From positions 1 through 64,000 of the forward strand of contig NZ_JBLWTD010000009.1 in the NCBI RefSeq assembly GCF_048270265.1: a stretch of DNA of 64,000 nt. The letters run 5' to 3'. How positions within the stretch are numbered: position 1 is the stretch's first letter; each line of letters starts with the position of its first letter. The translations under genes were made by a program, and so were the position numbers. The notes beneath the pieces were generated by a model. The model saw nothing but the letters and a program-made list of their open reading frames with translations. It ran no database searches and was not told the DNA's origin. Source of the DNA: Maricaulis sp048270265 (GTDB lineage Bacteria > Pseudomonadota > Alphaproteobacteria > Caulobacterales > Maricaulaceae). This document shows, in pieces, positions 54,506 through 63,981 of this stretch.

Positions 54506-55909
54506 ATGTCCGAACCCTATGATCTCGTCATTATCGGCGGCGGCCCTGGCGGTTATAATTGCGCCATTCGCGCCGGCCAGCTTGGCCTGAAAGTGGCTTG
54601 CGTCGAGATGCGCGGCACGCTGGGCGGTACCTGCCTCAATGTCGGCTGCATTCCCTCCAAGGCAATGCTGCACGCCTCGGAACTCTTCGAGGCCGCCTCG
54701 ACCGAATTTGCCGGGCTGGGCATTGTGACAGGTGAAGTCGAACTCGATCTGCCGGCCATGCTCGCCCACAAGGACGAGACCGTTGACGGGCTCACCAAGG
54801 GCATTGAATTCCTGTTCAAGAAGAACGGCGCCGAATATATCCGCGGCAAGGGCAAGATTCTCGGCCAGGGCAAGGTCCAGGTTGAAACCGAGAGCGGCAC
54901 CTCGGTGCTGGATACCAAGCACATCGTCATCGCTACCGGCTCCGAAGTGACGCCATTGCCGGGCGTAACGATCGACGAGGCGCGCATCGTCTCCTCGACC
55001 GGTGCCCTGGACCTGAAAAAGGTTCCCGGCCGCCTGGTCCTGATCGGTGCCGGCGTGATCGGGCTCGAGCTCGGTTCGGTGTGGCGCCGTCTGGGCGCCG
55101 AGGTCGTTGTGGTCGAATATCTCGACCGCATCCTGCCGGGCATGGACAATGAGCTGGCCAAGGCCGCGCAGCGCATTTTTGCCAAACAGGGCATGGACTT
55201 CCGTCTGGGCACCAAGGTGACCGGCGTCGATAGTTCCGATCCCGACACGCTGAAGGTGACGCTGGAGCCGGCCAAGGGCGGTGAGGCCGAGACGATCGAG
55301 GCTGATACGGTTCTGGTCTGCATCGGCCGCCGGCCCTTCACGGCCGGTCTGGGCCTGGAGAATGTCGGCATCGAGCCCGATGCCCGCGGCGTCATCGCCA
55401 ATGATCATTTCCGCACCTCGGCGGAAAATGTCTGGGTGGTCGGCGATTGCACCACCGGCCCGATGCTGGCCCACAAAGCCGAGGATGAAGGCGTGGCCTG
55501 CGCCGAACGCATTGCCGGCAAGGCGGGGCATGTGAATTACGATGTCATTCCCGGCGTCGTCTACACCTATCCCGAACTGGCATCCGTCGGCAAAACCGAG
55601 GACGAGCTCAAGCAGGAAGGCCGTAAATACAAGAAGGGCAAATTCCCCTTCCAGGCCAATTCCCGCGCCCGGGCCAACAACGCCACGGACGGCTTTGTCA
55701 AAATCCTGGCCGATGCGGAAACCGACGAGATTCTCGGTGCCCACATGATCGGCGCCAATGTCGGGGAAATGATCGCCGAGATCTGTCTGGCGATGGAATT
55801 CCGCGCCTCTTCCGAGGACGTTGCCCGCACCTGCCATCCTCACCCGACGCTGACCGAGGCCGTGCGCCAGGCGGCGATGGGCGTCGAGGGCTGGAGCATG
55901 CAGGCCTGA
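54506..55909 (+). CDS. lpd: Dihydrolipoyl dehydrogenase (E3)
   Basis: FAD-dependent E3 that reoxidises lipoamide in 2-oxoacid dehydrogenase complexes. The 467-residue product has the FAD site IIGGGPGGYNCAIRAGQLG, the redox disulfide GGTCLNVGCIPSK, the NAD site LIGAGVIGLELGSVW, and the interface motif CHPHPTLTEAVRQA near the end (catalytic His-Glu). ATG 54506 follows GTGAGG; a GTG at 54494 would add four residues. Confidence 0.98.
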   Translation: MSEPYDLVIIGGGPGGYNCAIRAGQLGLKVACVEMRGTLGGTCLNVGCIPSKAMLHASELFEAASTEFAGLGIVTGEVELDLPAMLAHKDETVDGLTKGIEFLFKKNGAEYIRGKGKILGQGKVQVETESGTSVLDTKHIVIATGSEVTPLPGVTIDEARIVSSTGALDLKKVPGRLVLIGAGVIGLELGSVWRRLGAEVVVVEYLDRILPGMDNELAKAAQRIFAKQGMDFRLGTKVTGVDSSDPDTLKVTLEPAKGGEAETIEADTVLVCIGRRPFTAGLGLENVGIEPDARGVIANDHFRTSAENVWVVGDCTTGPMLAHKAEDEGVACAERIAGKAGHVNYDVIPGVVYTYPELASVGKTEDELKQEGRKYKKGKFPFQANSRARANNATDGFVKILADAETDEILGAHMIGANVGEMIAEICLAMEFRASSEDVARTCHPHPTLTEAVRQAAMGVEGWSMQA

Positions 55910-56112
55910 CAGCCCGCCGGGAATCGGCTATGATTTCTGTTCGGGTCAGGCTTGTCTCCGACGCGCCGGATTGACAATATCGCGCCCGTCGCGGCAAGGG
56001 CCACTTCGCAAAAACTTGTGACGACAAGCCTTGAACAATGCGGCATGACTGCCGTGAACGCACCCTGATGACGGCGCGTCCGTGCTCGTGGAATGGTGCG
56101 CGGGTCGAGTAG

Positions 56113-56676
56113 ATGGAATGCAGTCCCATGCCTGAGAGAACCGAAATCGTCTCACAACGCCTCCGGCTGGTCGCTCTCGACCGGGAATTGGCGGAATTGC
56201 AGCTGACGGACCGCAAGGCCTTCTTCGCCGCGCTGGGCGTGGAACCCGAGCCGTCATGGCCGCCGGAACTGATGGATACGCCGCAGATCGAGTGGAATCG
56301 GGACCGGCTCGCGGAACACCCCGAGCATGTCGGTTGGTATTCCTGGGTCTATATTTCGCCGATCATGAACCGACTGTTGGGTATTGGCGGCTTTCAGGGC
56401 GCTCCGACCGAAGAGGGCGAAGTGGAAATCGGCTATTCCATGCTGGTCTCCTACCGCGAACGCGGTCTGGCGACCGAGGCGGTCAATGCCCTGCTGGGCT
56501 GGGCCTATGCCCATGACGAGGTCAAGCGCGTCATTGCCCGCACCCGAAGTGACCGCAATCCGTCCCACCGGGTGCTTGAAAAGGCGGGCTTCACCCAGGG
56601 GCCGACCCATATGGATCCGGAAGAAGGTTTCGAGGTGACGCTCTGGTCGCATGACCGGGCCCAGCTCGCGGCCTGA
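56113..56676 (+). CDS. GNAT family N-acetyltransferase
   Basis: The product is 187 residues, RimJ/RimL-like. It has ERTEIVSQRLRLVALDRELAELQL, IGYSMLVSYRERGLATEAVNALLGWA (acetyl-CoA loop) and RVLEKAGFTQGP near the end. The acceptor is unknown. A second ATG at 56128 is equally plausible. It converges on xerC, with eight bases between the stops. The 203 bases upstream contain no feature I can support. Confidence 0.86.
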   Translation: MECSPMPERTEIVSQRLRLVALDRELAELQLTDRKAFFAALGVEPEPSWPPELMDTPQIEWNRDRLAEHPEHVGWYSWVYISPIMNRLLGIGGFQGAPTEEGEVEIGYSMLVSYRERGLATEAVNALLGWAYAHDEVKRVIARTRSDRNPSHRVLEKAGFTQGPTHMDPEEGFEVTLWSHDRAQLAA

Positions 56677-56684
56677 GGCCAGCC

Positions 56685-57620
56685 TCAGCGCTGACGGGCC
56701 CGCGGATGCGCGCCGTCATAGATCGCCATCAGGCGCGAGCTTTCGACATCGGCATAAATCTGTGTGGTCGACAGGCTGGCATGGCCGAGCAATTCCTGGA
56801 TCGCCCGCAGATCACCGCCATGGGCCAGCAGATGCGTTGCGAAGGAATGCCGCAGGGCGTGCGGGGTCGCAGTTGGCCCCAGGCCGAGGCGTTGCCGCAG
56901 GGTCTCCATACGTTTCTGGACCGAGCGCGCACCCAGTGCGCCGCCACGGGTGCCGCGAAACAGGGCCCCGTCGGCGGCCAGTTCGAACGGGCACAGCGCT
57001 GCATAATGCGCCACCGCCTCGCGGACCACGGGCAGGATGGGCACCAGGCGCGTCTTTCCGCCCTTGCCGGTGATCTGCATGCTGTCACGCAATTCCCGAT
57101 CCTGTCCGGTCAGGCCGAGCGCCTCGGATATCCGCAGCCCGCAGCCATAGAGCAGCGACAGGACAGCGACATCGCGCGCCTCGATCCAGTCGGTCCCCTG
57201 GGCCCGGCCGGCTTCATCAATCAGTGCCCGGGCACCGGTCTCGCTGACGGGTTTGGGCTTGGACCGGCCCAGTTTCGGGCCCTCAATCAGGGTCAGGGCC
57301 GCATTCTCGACGCCCCAACGCCGCTCGGCATAGCTGTAGAAGGTGCGGATCGCCGAGAGTGAGCGTGCCAGCGAGCGCGCCGACAGCCCGTCGCGGCGGC
57401 GTGCCGCCATGAAGGCGCGAAAATCGGTCGCCTTCAGACCGGCGAGGTCATCCAGGCTGATGGTGCGGCCGAGATGCTGGCCCAGAAATTCAGCGAACTG
57501 GTCGAGATCGCGGCCATAGGCCTCGACGGTTTTCGGGCTCAACCGGCGTTCGCCGGCGAGATGCTGGCCGAAGACCAGGCGCGCATTGGCGAGGGGGAGG
57601 TTCAGCTCGCGTGCAGCCAT
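56685..57620 (-). CDS. xerC: Tyrosine recombinase XerC
   Basis: Site-specific recombinase for resolving chromosome dimers at dif with XerD. The 311-residue product has an N-terminal SAM-like domain (FGQHLAGERRLSPKTVEAYGRDL). The catalytic domain carries Arg in GCGLRISEALGL, Lys in GKGGKTRLVP, His-x-x-Arg in HALRHSFATHLL, His in LGHASLSTTQ and the nucleophile Tyr in IYADV. Overlap with the DUF484 gene supports XerC rather than XerD. No dif-like site was recognised. Confidence 0.93.
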   Translation of the reverse strand: MAARELNLPLANARLVFGQHLAGERRLSPKTVEAYGRDLDQFAEFLGQHLGRTISLDDLAGLKATDFRAFMAARRRDGLSARSLARSLSAIRTFYSYAERRWGVENAALTLIEGPKLGRSKPKPVSETGARALIDEAGRAQGTDWIEARDVAVLSLLYGCGLRISEALGLTGQDRELRDSMQITGKGGKTRLVPILPVVREAVAHYAALCPFELAADGALFRGTRGGALGARSVQKRMETLRQRLGLGPTATPHALRHSFATHLLAHGGDLRAIQELLGHASLSTTQIYADVESSRLMAIYDGAHPRARQR

Positions 57621-58288
57621 CGGGTGACCATCCGTTCGACGCTGCGGGCGAGGAAGTTGAGCAATTCGGTACCCTGGCCCGCCTCGAACATGGCCGGGTC
57701 GCGTGCAGCCAGTGCCATCAGGCCGTCATGCCCGTTGAAATCGAGCCGCACGATCGCCTCGGATTTCACGCGTGCGCCCTGCTGGCCATAAAGCGCGTGC
57801 GCGATTGCCGGATTGACGGGCCCGAGCCGTTCCACCTTGTTGCCGAGAACCTCGCCGACAAAGCCTTCAGCGGCACCCAGAATTGATTCGCCGGCCGGCA
57901 ATGGTGCATGCCCCTCGATCAGGACACGGCAGACATCGACGCCGAGCGCACCGGTCAGCCGGCTGGACATCTTGCGATCAAGCGCCGCCAGCGAATCCGT
58001 CTCCAGCAGGGCCAGAACGGCCATGTGGATTTGCGACTGGGTCGCCAGATTGGCGCGGGCGGTCTCGACAATGCTGGAATTGAGCGATTTGAGCTGGCGC
58101 AGTTCGGCCAGCAGCTTGCCGCGCGCCGCCGCGCCCAGATCAATCACGCCGTCGCCGGCATCGCGCTGCGCCAGCAGGGCGAAGAGCTCGGCATCCTCAC
58201 GTACGAAATCCGGATTGGAGAGCAGGAAGTTGCGGACCCGGTCGGTATCCAGCGGGTCGGCAAGCATGCCCTCGGCATTTTCCGTCAT
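57602..58288 (-). CDS. DUF484 family protein
   Basis: The product is 228 residues. It begins with VRNFLLSNPDFVREDAELFALL, the family opening, followed by helices (LLAELRQLKSLNSSIVETARANLATQ) and a GAF-like C-terminal half (VDVCRVLIEGHAPLP, LDFNGHDGLMALAARDPAMF). DUF484 genes are regularly next to xerC; the role is not established. It overlaps xerC by 19 bases. Confidence 0.9.
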   Translation of the reverse strand: MTENAEGMLADPLDTDRVRNFLLSNPDFVREDAELFALLAQRDAGDGVIDLGAAARGKLLAELRQLKSLNSSIVETARANLATQSQIHMAVLALLETDSLAALDRKMSSRLTGALGVDVCRVLIEGHAPLPAGESILGAAEGFVGEVLGNKVERLGPVNPAIAHALYGQQGARVKSEAIVRLDFNGHDGLMALAARDPAMFEAGQGTELLNFLARSVERMVTRWLHAS

Positions 58289-58466
58289 GATGATTCGGCT
58301 CCATAGCGATCAGAGCCCAGACTTGCCGTATTCGGTTTCCGAAAAGGAAACCGGCCAGGGAAAATGCAGCAGGGCCGGTCCCGGGCCCTGTCGCGCCGGA
58401 CCGCGGTGCTCCTGGCAACGCTATTCCCTTTTGAACTCCCCCGCGCAAAGGGGCACACTTGCGGCC

Positions 58467-60632
58467 GTGTCCTCCGAATCGTCATCCCGCGCCTCGATCC
58501 TGTTTCCGCTGCCACTGCCGGAGGCCTTCGACTATCTCGTGCCGGACGGGCTTGAGCTGGGGCTGGGTGATCATGTTCTGGCGCCGCTGGGCAAGCGGAT
58601 GGTGCACGGTGTCGTCTGGGCTCTGAAACCGGGGGCCGGGGGCCGGGCGCTGAAATCTGTCGAGGCGCCGATGGGTGGTGCGCCGCTGCCGGAGGGGACA
58701 CGCAAATTCGTTGACTGGCTGGCGCGCTATCTCGTGCAGCCGCCCGGTGTGATCCTGCGGTCGGTGTTGCGCAGTGCCGAGGCGCTGAAACCTTCACCCA
58801 CCGAAACCCTCTACACGGTCAGTGGCGAAGAGCCGCCGCGCATGACTGCGGCACGGACGGCCGTGCTCGATGCGGCGCTGGCGCTGGGGGAGGCTTCGGC
58901 GGCCGATATCGCGCGCGAGGCTGGCGTGGGGGCCGGTGTCGTGAAGGGGCTGGCGACAGCCGGCGCCCTGACCGCCGTCACACGCCCGATCGATCCGCCT
59001 TATGGCATTCCCGATCCCGAAGCCGAGGGCCTGTCACTGACCATGCTGCAAGCCGAGGCCGGCGGCGTGCTACGGCGTCTGGTGCGGGCCGGCGGATTCC
59101 AGGCCGCCTTGCTCGACGGCGTCACCGGCTCGGGCAAGACCGAGGTCTATTTCGAGGCGATCGCAGAAGTCCTGCGCCGCGACCCCGAGGGCCAGATCCT
59201 GATCATGCTGCCGGAGATCGCCCTGACGGCCGCTGTCCTGTCGCGCTTCGAGGCGCGCTTTGGCTGCGCCCCGGCGATCTGGCATTCGGCGGCCGGACCG
59301 AAGGCGCGGCGGCGCTGCTGGCGCGAGGTCGCCGAGGGGCGGGCGCGGATCGTAGTCGGTGCGCGTTCGGCGCTGTTTTTGCCCTTCACCAATCTCAAAC
59401 TCATCATTGTCGATGAGGAGCATGACCCGACCTATAAACAGGATGAGGGCCTGCCCTATCAGGGCCGCGACCTGGCGGTGCTGCGCGCCAAGATCGAGGG
59501 CGCGATGATCGTGCTCGCCTCGGCCACGCCGTCGCTGGAAAGCCTGACCAATGCCCAGGCCGGCCGCTATGTGCATGTGCGCCTGCCGGCGCGGCCCGGT
59601 GCCGCCGTGCTGCCACAGGTCGATACGATTGATCTGCGCGACCATCCGCCCGAGGCCGGGCGCTGGATTTCGCCGCCGCTGATTTCGGCCATGGTCGAGA
59701 CCCTGCAGGCCGGCGAGCAGGTCTTGCTCTATCTCAACCGCCGCGGCTATGCCCCGCTGGTGCTGTGCCGCGCCTGTGGGCATCGCATGACCTCGCCGGA
59801 CACCCAGTCCTATCTGGTCGAGCATCGCTATACCGGGCGGTTGGTCTGCCATGTCACCGGGTTTTCCATGCCGCGGCCGAGATTCTGCCCCGAGTGCAAT
59901 GCCGAGGACAGTCTCACCAGTGTCGGGCCGGGAGTGGAGCGTGTCGCCGAGGAAGCGAAACATCTCTTCCCCGATGCGAGGATCGAGATCTATTCCTCCG
60001 ACAGTTCATCCGGTGCCGATCTGGTTGACCGCATGGAGCGCGGCGAGATCGATATCCTTGTCGGCACCCAGATTGCCGCCAAGGGGCACAATTTCCCCAA
60101 TCTCACCCTCGTCGGGGTGATCGATGCCGATCTTGGCCTGGCCGGCGGTGATCCGCGCGCCGGCGAACGAACCTTCCAGACCCTAGTCCAGGTCGCCGGC
60201 CGTGCCGGTCGCGCCGAACGGCCGGGCCGCGCCCTGTTGCAGACCCACCAGCCCGAGCACGAGGCGATCCAGGCGCTGATCGCCGGGGATCGTGATGCCT
60301 TCCTCGAAACCGAGATCATGGCCCGCGAGGCGCTTGGCCTGCCGCCCTTCGGACGCATGGCGGCGATCAGCTTCCAGGCGCGCGATGTCCAGGCGGTCGA
60401 GGCCGCCGCCGGACGTTATGCCGCAGCCGCGCCGCTGACCGATGGTGTCGAGATCTGGGGGCCGGCCGAACCGCCACGCGCGCTCGTCCGCGGCTGGCAC
60501 AGGCGGCGCATACTGGTGCGCGCCGACAAGACAATCGATATTTCCGCCTATCTGCGGGCCTGGAAGGAGCGGGTGAAAATTCCCCCCTCGATCCGCGTGA
60601 CGATTGATGTCGATCCCTATAGTTTCATGTGA
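58467..60632 (+). CDS. priA: Primosomal protein N-prime (PriA helicase) with reduced zinc-cysteine set
   Basis: 3-prime to 5-prime helicase that restarts stalled replication forks. The 721-residue product from GTG 58467 has the 3-prime DNA-binding start LFPLPLPEAFDYLVPDG, Walker A DGVTGSGKTEVYFEAI, DEEH in LIIVDEEHDPTYKQDEG, LASATPSLES and the late GTQIAAKGHNFPNL. The zinc region keeps CRAC and CPEC but reads MTSPDTQ where CPxC is expected and CHVTG in place of CHxCG, so only five of eight cysteines remain. No good ATG exists nearby. It is divergent from DUF484. Confidence 0.94.
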   Translation: MSSESSSRASILFPLPLPEAFDYLVPDGLELGLGDHVLAPLGKRMVHGVVWALKPGAGGRALKSVEAPMGGAPLPEGTRKFVDWLARYLVQPPGVILRSVLRSAEALKPSPTETLYTVSGEEPPRMTAARTAVLDAALALGEASAADIAREAGVGAGVVKGLATAGALTAVTRPIDPPYGIPDPEAEGLSLTMLQAEAGGVLRRLVRAGGFQAALLDGVTGSGKTEVYFEAIAEVLRRDPEGQILIMLPEIALTAAVLSRFEARFGCAPAIWHSAAGPKARRRCWREVAEGRARIVVGARSALFLPFTNLKLIIVDEEHDPTYKQDEGLPYQGRDLAVLRAKIEGAMIVLASATPSLESLTNAQAGRYVHVRLPARPGAAVLPQVDTIDLRDHPPEAGRWISPPLISAMVETLQAGEQVLLYLNRRGYAPLVLCRACGHRMTSPDTQSYLVEHRYTGRLVCHVTGFSMPRPRFCPECNAEDSLTSVGPGVERVAEEAKHLFPDARIEIYSSDSSSGADLVDRMERGEIDILVGTQIAAKGHNFPNLTLVGVIDADLGLAGGDPRAGERTFQTLVQVAGRAGRAERPGRALLQTHQPEHEAIQALIAGDRDAFLETEIMAREALGLPPFGRMAAISFQARDVQAVEAAAGRYAAAAPLTDGVEIWGPAEPPRALVRGWHRRRILVRADKTIDISAYLRAWKERVKIPPSIRVTIDVDPYSFM

Positions 60633-60653
60633 TCCCCAACAGGAATGCCTCCG

Positions 60654-61400
60654 ATGCTCGAATTACTGACTTCGCCCGAAATCTGGATGTCGCTGGCGAC
60701 ACTGACCTTTCTCGAGATCGTTCTCGGGGTCGACAATGTGATTTTCGTCGCCGTGATGGCGGCGCAACTGCCCGTCGAGAAACGGCCCCGCGCCCGTTTC
60801 ATCGGCCTCACCATGGCTCTGGTCCTGCGTGTGCTCATGCTGATCAGCCTGGTGTGGATGGCGCATCTGGAAACACCGCTCTTCACCCTGTTCGAGCATG
60901 ATGTCTCGGTGCGCGACCTGATCCTGCTCGGCGGCGGTCTCTTCCTGCTGGCCAAGGGCACGCTGGAAATCCACCACACGGTCGAAGGCGTAACCGAGGT
61001 CAAGACAAACACCGCCTCGGCCAGCTTCGCCATGATCGTGCTGCAGATCATGGTGATCGATGTCGTCTTCTCGCTCGACTCCGTCATCACCGCCGTCGGC
61101 ATGACCGACCAGATCATCATCATGGTCACCGCCGTGGTGATCGCCATGGGCGTGATGCTGTTTGCCGCGGGCACCGTCTCCCGCTTCATCGAATCGCACC
61201 CGACCACGAAAATGCTCGCCCTGGCCTTCCTGCTGCTGATCGGCATGTCGCTGATTGCCGATGGTGTCGGCTTCCATATTCCGCGCGCCTACCTCTATTT
61301 CGCCATCGCCTTCTCGCTCTTCGTCGAAGTGCTGAACATTTTCGCCCAGAAGAACCGGGCGGGCGTGTCAGGTGCCGGGAAGGGCAATGCCGCGCACTAG
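60654..61400 (+). CDS. TerC family integral membrane protein
   Basis: The product is 248 residues with about seven helices. It shows the TerC signature FLEIVLGVDNVIFVAVMAAQLP near the start, LLGGGLFLLAKGTLEIHH, and VIDVVFSLDSVITAVGM, with paired acidic membrane residues that bind metal. TerC proteins are linked to manganese efflux and to metal-loading of secreted proteins. ATG 60654 has AGGA nine bases upstream; ATG 60645 is too close to it. Confidence 0.9.
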   Translation: MLELLTSPEIWMSLATLTFLEIVLGVDNVIFVAVMAAQLPVEKRPRARFIGLTMALVLRVLMLISLVWMAHLETPLFTLFEHDVSVRDLILLGGGLFLLAKGTLEIHHTVEGVTEVKTNTASASFAMIVLQIMVIDVVFSLDSVITAVGMTDQIIIMVTAVVIAMGVMLFAAGTVSRFIESHPTTKMLALAFLLLIGMSLIADGVGFHIPRAYLYFAIAFSLFVEVLNIFAQKNRAGVSGAGKGNAAH

Positions 61401-61852
61401 CGCCGGCGGAGCGGTCTCCGGTACGGCCTTGCAGCCGGCTCCCGCATCGTGCGCTGGCAGGCGCGAATGCTTCAAAATAAACCCGGCCGGGCCCGGGACC
61501 GGCCGGTTTCCCGTTTGCCTGCCGCCGGTGCCGGGCCGGCGCGCGGGCCGAAACCTCAGTGCAGGCAGGATAAACCGGCCCCTGACGCTCACGAAACAGC
61601 ACCCGCTTCCTGCTGCCAGGCCCCCGTGCCGCGGCGATTTCCCCCCGGTGAGTCGCACCCCGGCAGCGGTTCGCCTGCTGAATCGATACCTGCTCCGGCT
61701 TGCTGCGCTGATCGCCCTGTGCTATCGCAGCGCCGAACCCCGGGAACGGGTCGCGCAAGTTGACTCGTTCATTCGTACAAATCGTTGATTTTCAAGTGTT
61801 TGCACCTTCCGGTGATTTACAGGCACTTCCCCAGCCAGAGAGTGACGTCACG
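61401..61852. other. Long GC-rich intergenic region before the ATP synthase genes
   Basis: These 452 bases hold a hairpin (61479-61510) and then a stretch rich in CCGG and GGCC steps. A TTGACT at 61760 lies about 90 bases upstream of atpH and could be part of its promoter, but no convincing -10 box follows. An open frame through part of it (61372-61788) has biased composition and no family-like features, so I do not call a gene. Confidence 0.5.
61479..61510 (+). terminator. Hairpin after terC
   Basis: AAACCCGGCCGG and CCGGCCGGTTT pair with one bulged base around an 8-base loop and run into a short TTTCCC, about 80 bases after the terC stop. The A-rich left side would also work on the opposite strand. 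Confidence 0.6.
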
Positions 61853-62413
61853 GTGAGCACCGGCGAAGACGCCATCACAGCCAATGCTGCAGGTCGCTAT
61901 GCGACAGCAGTATTCGAGCTGGCCAAGACCGCCGGCAGCCTCGATGCGGTTGCCGCGGACCTGTCAGCCCTGCGCGCAGCGCTCGAAACGTCGGACGAAT
62001 TGTCCGACCTTTTGACCTCGCCGCTGTATTCGGCTGAGCAGAAGACCGGCGTGTTGAATGCCCTGGCCGACAAGGCCGGCTTCAACGAGCTGACAAAGAA
62101 CGCTTTCGGCGTCGTCGCGGATAATCGCCGCGCTGCCGAACTCGGCGATATTGCGACGATCTTCGCAGCCTTGCTCGATGCCGATCGCGGCATTGTCCGG
62201 GCTGATGTGACATCGGCCGCAGCGCTGACCAAGAAACAGACTGAAGCCCTTGCGGCTTCTCTGAAAAGTGCCTTCGGGCGCGAAATCGAAGTTCGCACGG
62301 AAGTGCGTCCTGAATTAATGGGCGGGCTGATCGTCAAGATCGGTTCCCGTATGTTCGATTCATCTCTCCGCACCAAGCTGGACGGGATGAAGAATGCGAT
62401 GAAAGAGGCGTAG
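61853..62413 (+). CDS. atpH: ATP synthase F1 delta subunit
   Basis: Stator subunit joining F1 to the b-subunits. The 186-residue product begins at GTG 61853, giving MSTGEDAITANAAGRYATAV, which is the usual delta start (AxRYAxAxFELA). Later segments are LLTSPLYSAEQKTGVL, FGVVADNRRAAELGDIATIF and the closing VRPELMGGLIVKIGSRMFDSSLRTKLDGMK, all typical. In-frame codons upstream to 61760 would add an unusual 31-residue extension. An AGAGAG element lies upstream. It starts the atpHAG order. Confidence 0.96.
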   Translation: MSTGEDAITANAAGRYATAVFELAKTAGSLDAVAADLSALRAALETSDELSDLLTSPLYSAEQKTGVLNALADKAGFNELTKNAFGVVADNRRAAELGDIATIFAALLDADRGIVRADVTSAAALTKKQTEALAASLKSAFGREIEVRTEVRPELMGGLIVKIGSRMFDSSLRTKLDGMKNAMKEA

Positions 62414-62416
62414 GCC

Positions 62417-63949
62417 ATGGACATCCGGGCTGCAGAGATTTCTGCGATCCTGAAGGATCAGATCAAAAATTACGGCACCGAAGCTAAGGTTTCGGATGTC
62501 GGTCGTGTGCTTTCCGTCGGTGACGGTATTGCCCGCGTTTACGGCCTCGATGAGGTCGCGGCCGGTGAGCTCGTCGAGTTCCCGGGCGGGATTAAGGGCA
62601 TGGCCCTCAATCTGGAACGCGACAATGTCGGTTGCGTGATCTTCGGTGAAGACCGGGGCATCAAGGAAGGCGACACCGTCAAACGTCTCGGCTCCATCGT
62701 CGATACCGCTGTTGGCAAGGGCCTTCTCGGCCGCGTCATGGATGGTCTCGGTGAGCCGATCGACGGCAAGGGCCCTCTGGCCGATGTCGCCGAACGCCGC
62801 CGCGTTGACGTCAAGGCGCCGGGTATTATTCCCCGCAAATCGGTTCACGAACCGATGGCAACGGGCATCAAGGCGATCGACGCCATGATCCCGGTCGGCC
62901 GTGGCCAGCGCGAGCTGATCATTGGTGACCGTCAGACCGGCAAGACCGCGATCGCGCTCGACACCATTCTGAACCAGAAGGCGATCAACCAGGGCACGGA
63001 TGAGAGCGCCAAGCTCTACTGCATCTATGTCGCTGTTGGTCAGAAGCGTTCAACGGTCGCCCAGATCGTGAAAACGCTCGAGGAAAACGGCGCGATGGAT
63101 TACACCATCGTCGTGGCCGCAACGGCATCGGATCCTGCTCCCATGCAGTTCCTGGCACCGTTTACCGCCTCTGCCATGGGTGAGTATTTCCGCGATAACG
63201 GCATGCATGCACTGATCGTCTATGATGATCTGTCCAAGCAGGCTGTTGCCTATCGCCAGATGTCCCTGTTGCTGCGCCGCCCACCAGGCCGCGAAGCCTA
63301 TCCGGGCGATGTCTTCTATCTCCACTCTCGTCTGCTCGAGCGTTCGGCCAAGCTGAACGAAGCGAATGGCTCCGGCTCGATGACGGCTCTGCCGATCATT
63401 GAAACCCAGGCCAATGACGTTTCGGCCTACATCCCGACCAATGTGATCTCGATCACTGACGGCCAGATCTTCCTGGAAACCGACCTGTTCTACCAGGGCA
63501 TCCGCCCGGCTGTGAACGTCGGCCTGTCCGTGTCGCGCGTTGGTTCGGCTGCCCAGACCAAGGCGATGAAGCAGGTTGCCGGCAAGATGAAGGGCGAACT
63601 GGCCCAGTACCGCGAAATGGCGGCCTTTGCCCAGTTCGGTTCCGATCTCGACGCCGCGACGCAAAAGCTTCTGAACCGTGGTCAGCGCCTGACCGAGCTT
63701 CTGAAACAGCCGCAATTCTCGCCGCTGTCGATGGAAGAACAGGTTGCGGTGATCTATGCTGGTACGCGTGGCTATCTCGACGGTATCGCCATTGGCGACA
63801 TTCAGCGTTTTGAGGCGGACTTCCTCCGTCACCTGCACGCCGAACACGCCGCTCTCCTGACGACGATCCGTGATGAGAAGAAGGTGAGCGACCAATCTGA
63901 GGCCAAGCTGAAGGGCGTTCTGGACAAGTTCACCGAACATTTCGCGTGA
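62417..63949 (+). CDS. atpA: ATP synthase F1 alpha subunit
   Basis: Non-catalytic nucleotide-binding F1 subunit. The 510-residue product has IRAAEISAILKDQIKNY at the start, Walker A GDRQTGKTAIALD, the Walker B region GMHALIVYDDLSKQAVAYRQ, LLLRRPPGREAYPGDVFYLHSRLLERSAKL, and the late arginine segment VNVGLSVSRVGSAAQ. The length is normal. It is three bases from atpH, with a 32-base gap to atpG. Confidence 0.98.
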   Translation: MDIRAAEISAILKDQIKNYGTEAKVSDVGRVLSVGDGIARVYGLDEVAAGELVEFPGGIKGMALNLERDNVGCVIFGEDRGIKEGDTVKRLGSIVDTAVGKGLLGRVMDGLGEPIDGKGPLADVAERRRVDVKAPGIIPRKSVHEPMATGIKAIDAMIPVGRGQRELIIGDRQTGKTAIALDTILNQKAINQGTDESAKLYCIYVAVGQKRSTVAQIVKTLEENGAMDYTIVVAATASDPAPMQFLAPFTASAMGEYFRDNGMHALIVYDDLSKQAVAYRQMSLLLRRPPGREAYPGDVFYLHSRLLERSAKLNEANGSGSMTALPIIETQANDVSAYIPTNVISITDGQIFLETDLFYQGIRPAVNVGLSVSRVGSAAQTKAMKQVAGKMKGELAQYREMAAFAQFGSDLDAATQKLLNRGQRLTELLKQPQFSPLSMEEQVAVIYAGTRGYLDGIAIGDIQRFEADFLRHLHAEHAALLTTIRDEKKVSDQSEAKLKGVLDKFTEHFA

Positions 63950-63981
63950 ATTTGAACCGTAACGACCGCTAGGAGTGCCGA

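Noticed and set aside
61372..61788. A 138-codon open frame between terC and atpH
   Set aside because: It is Pro/Arg/Gly-rich without secondary-structure pattern or ribosome site, and it runs through the terminator hairpin.
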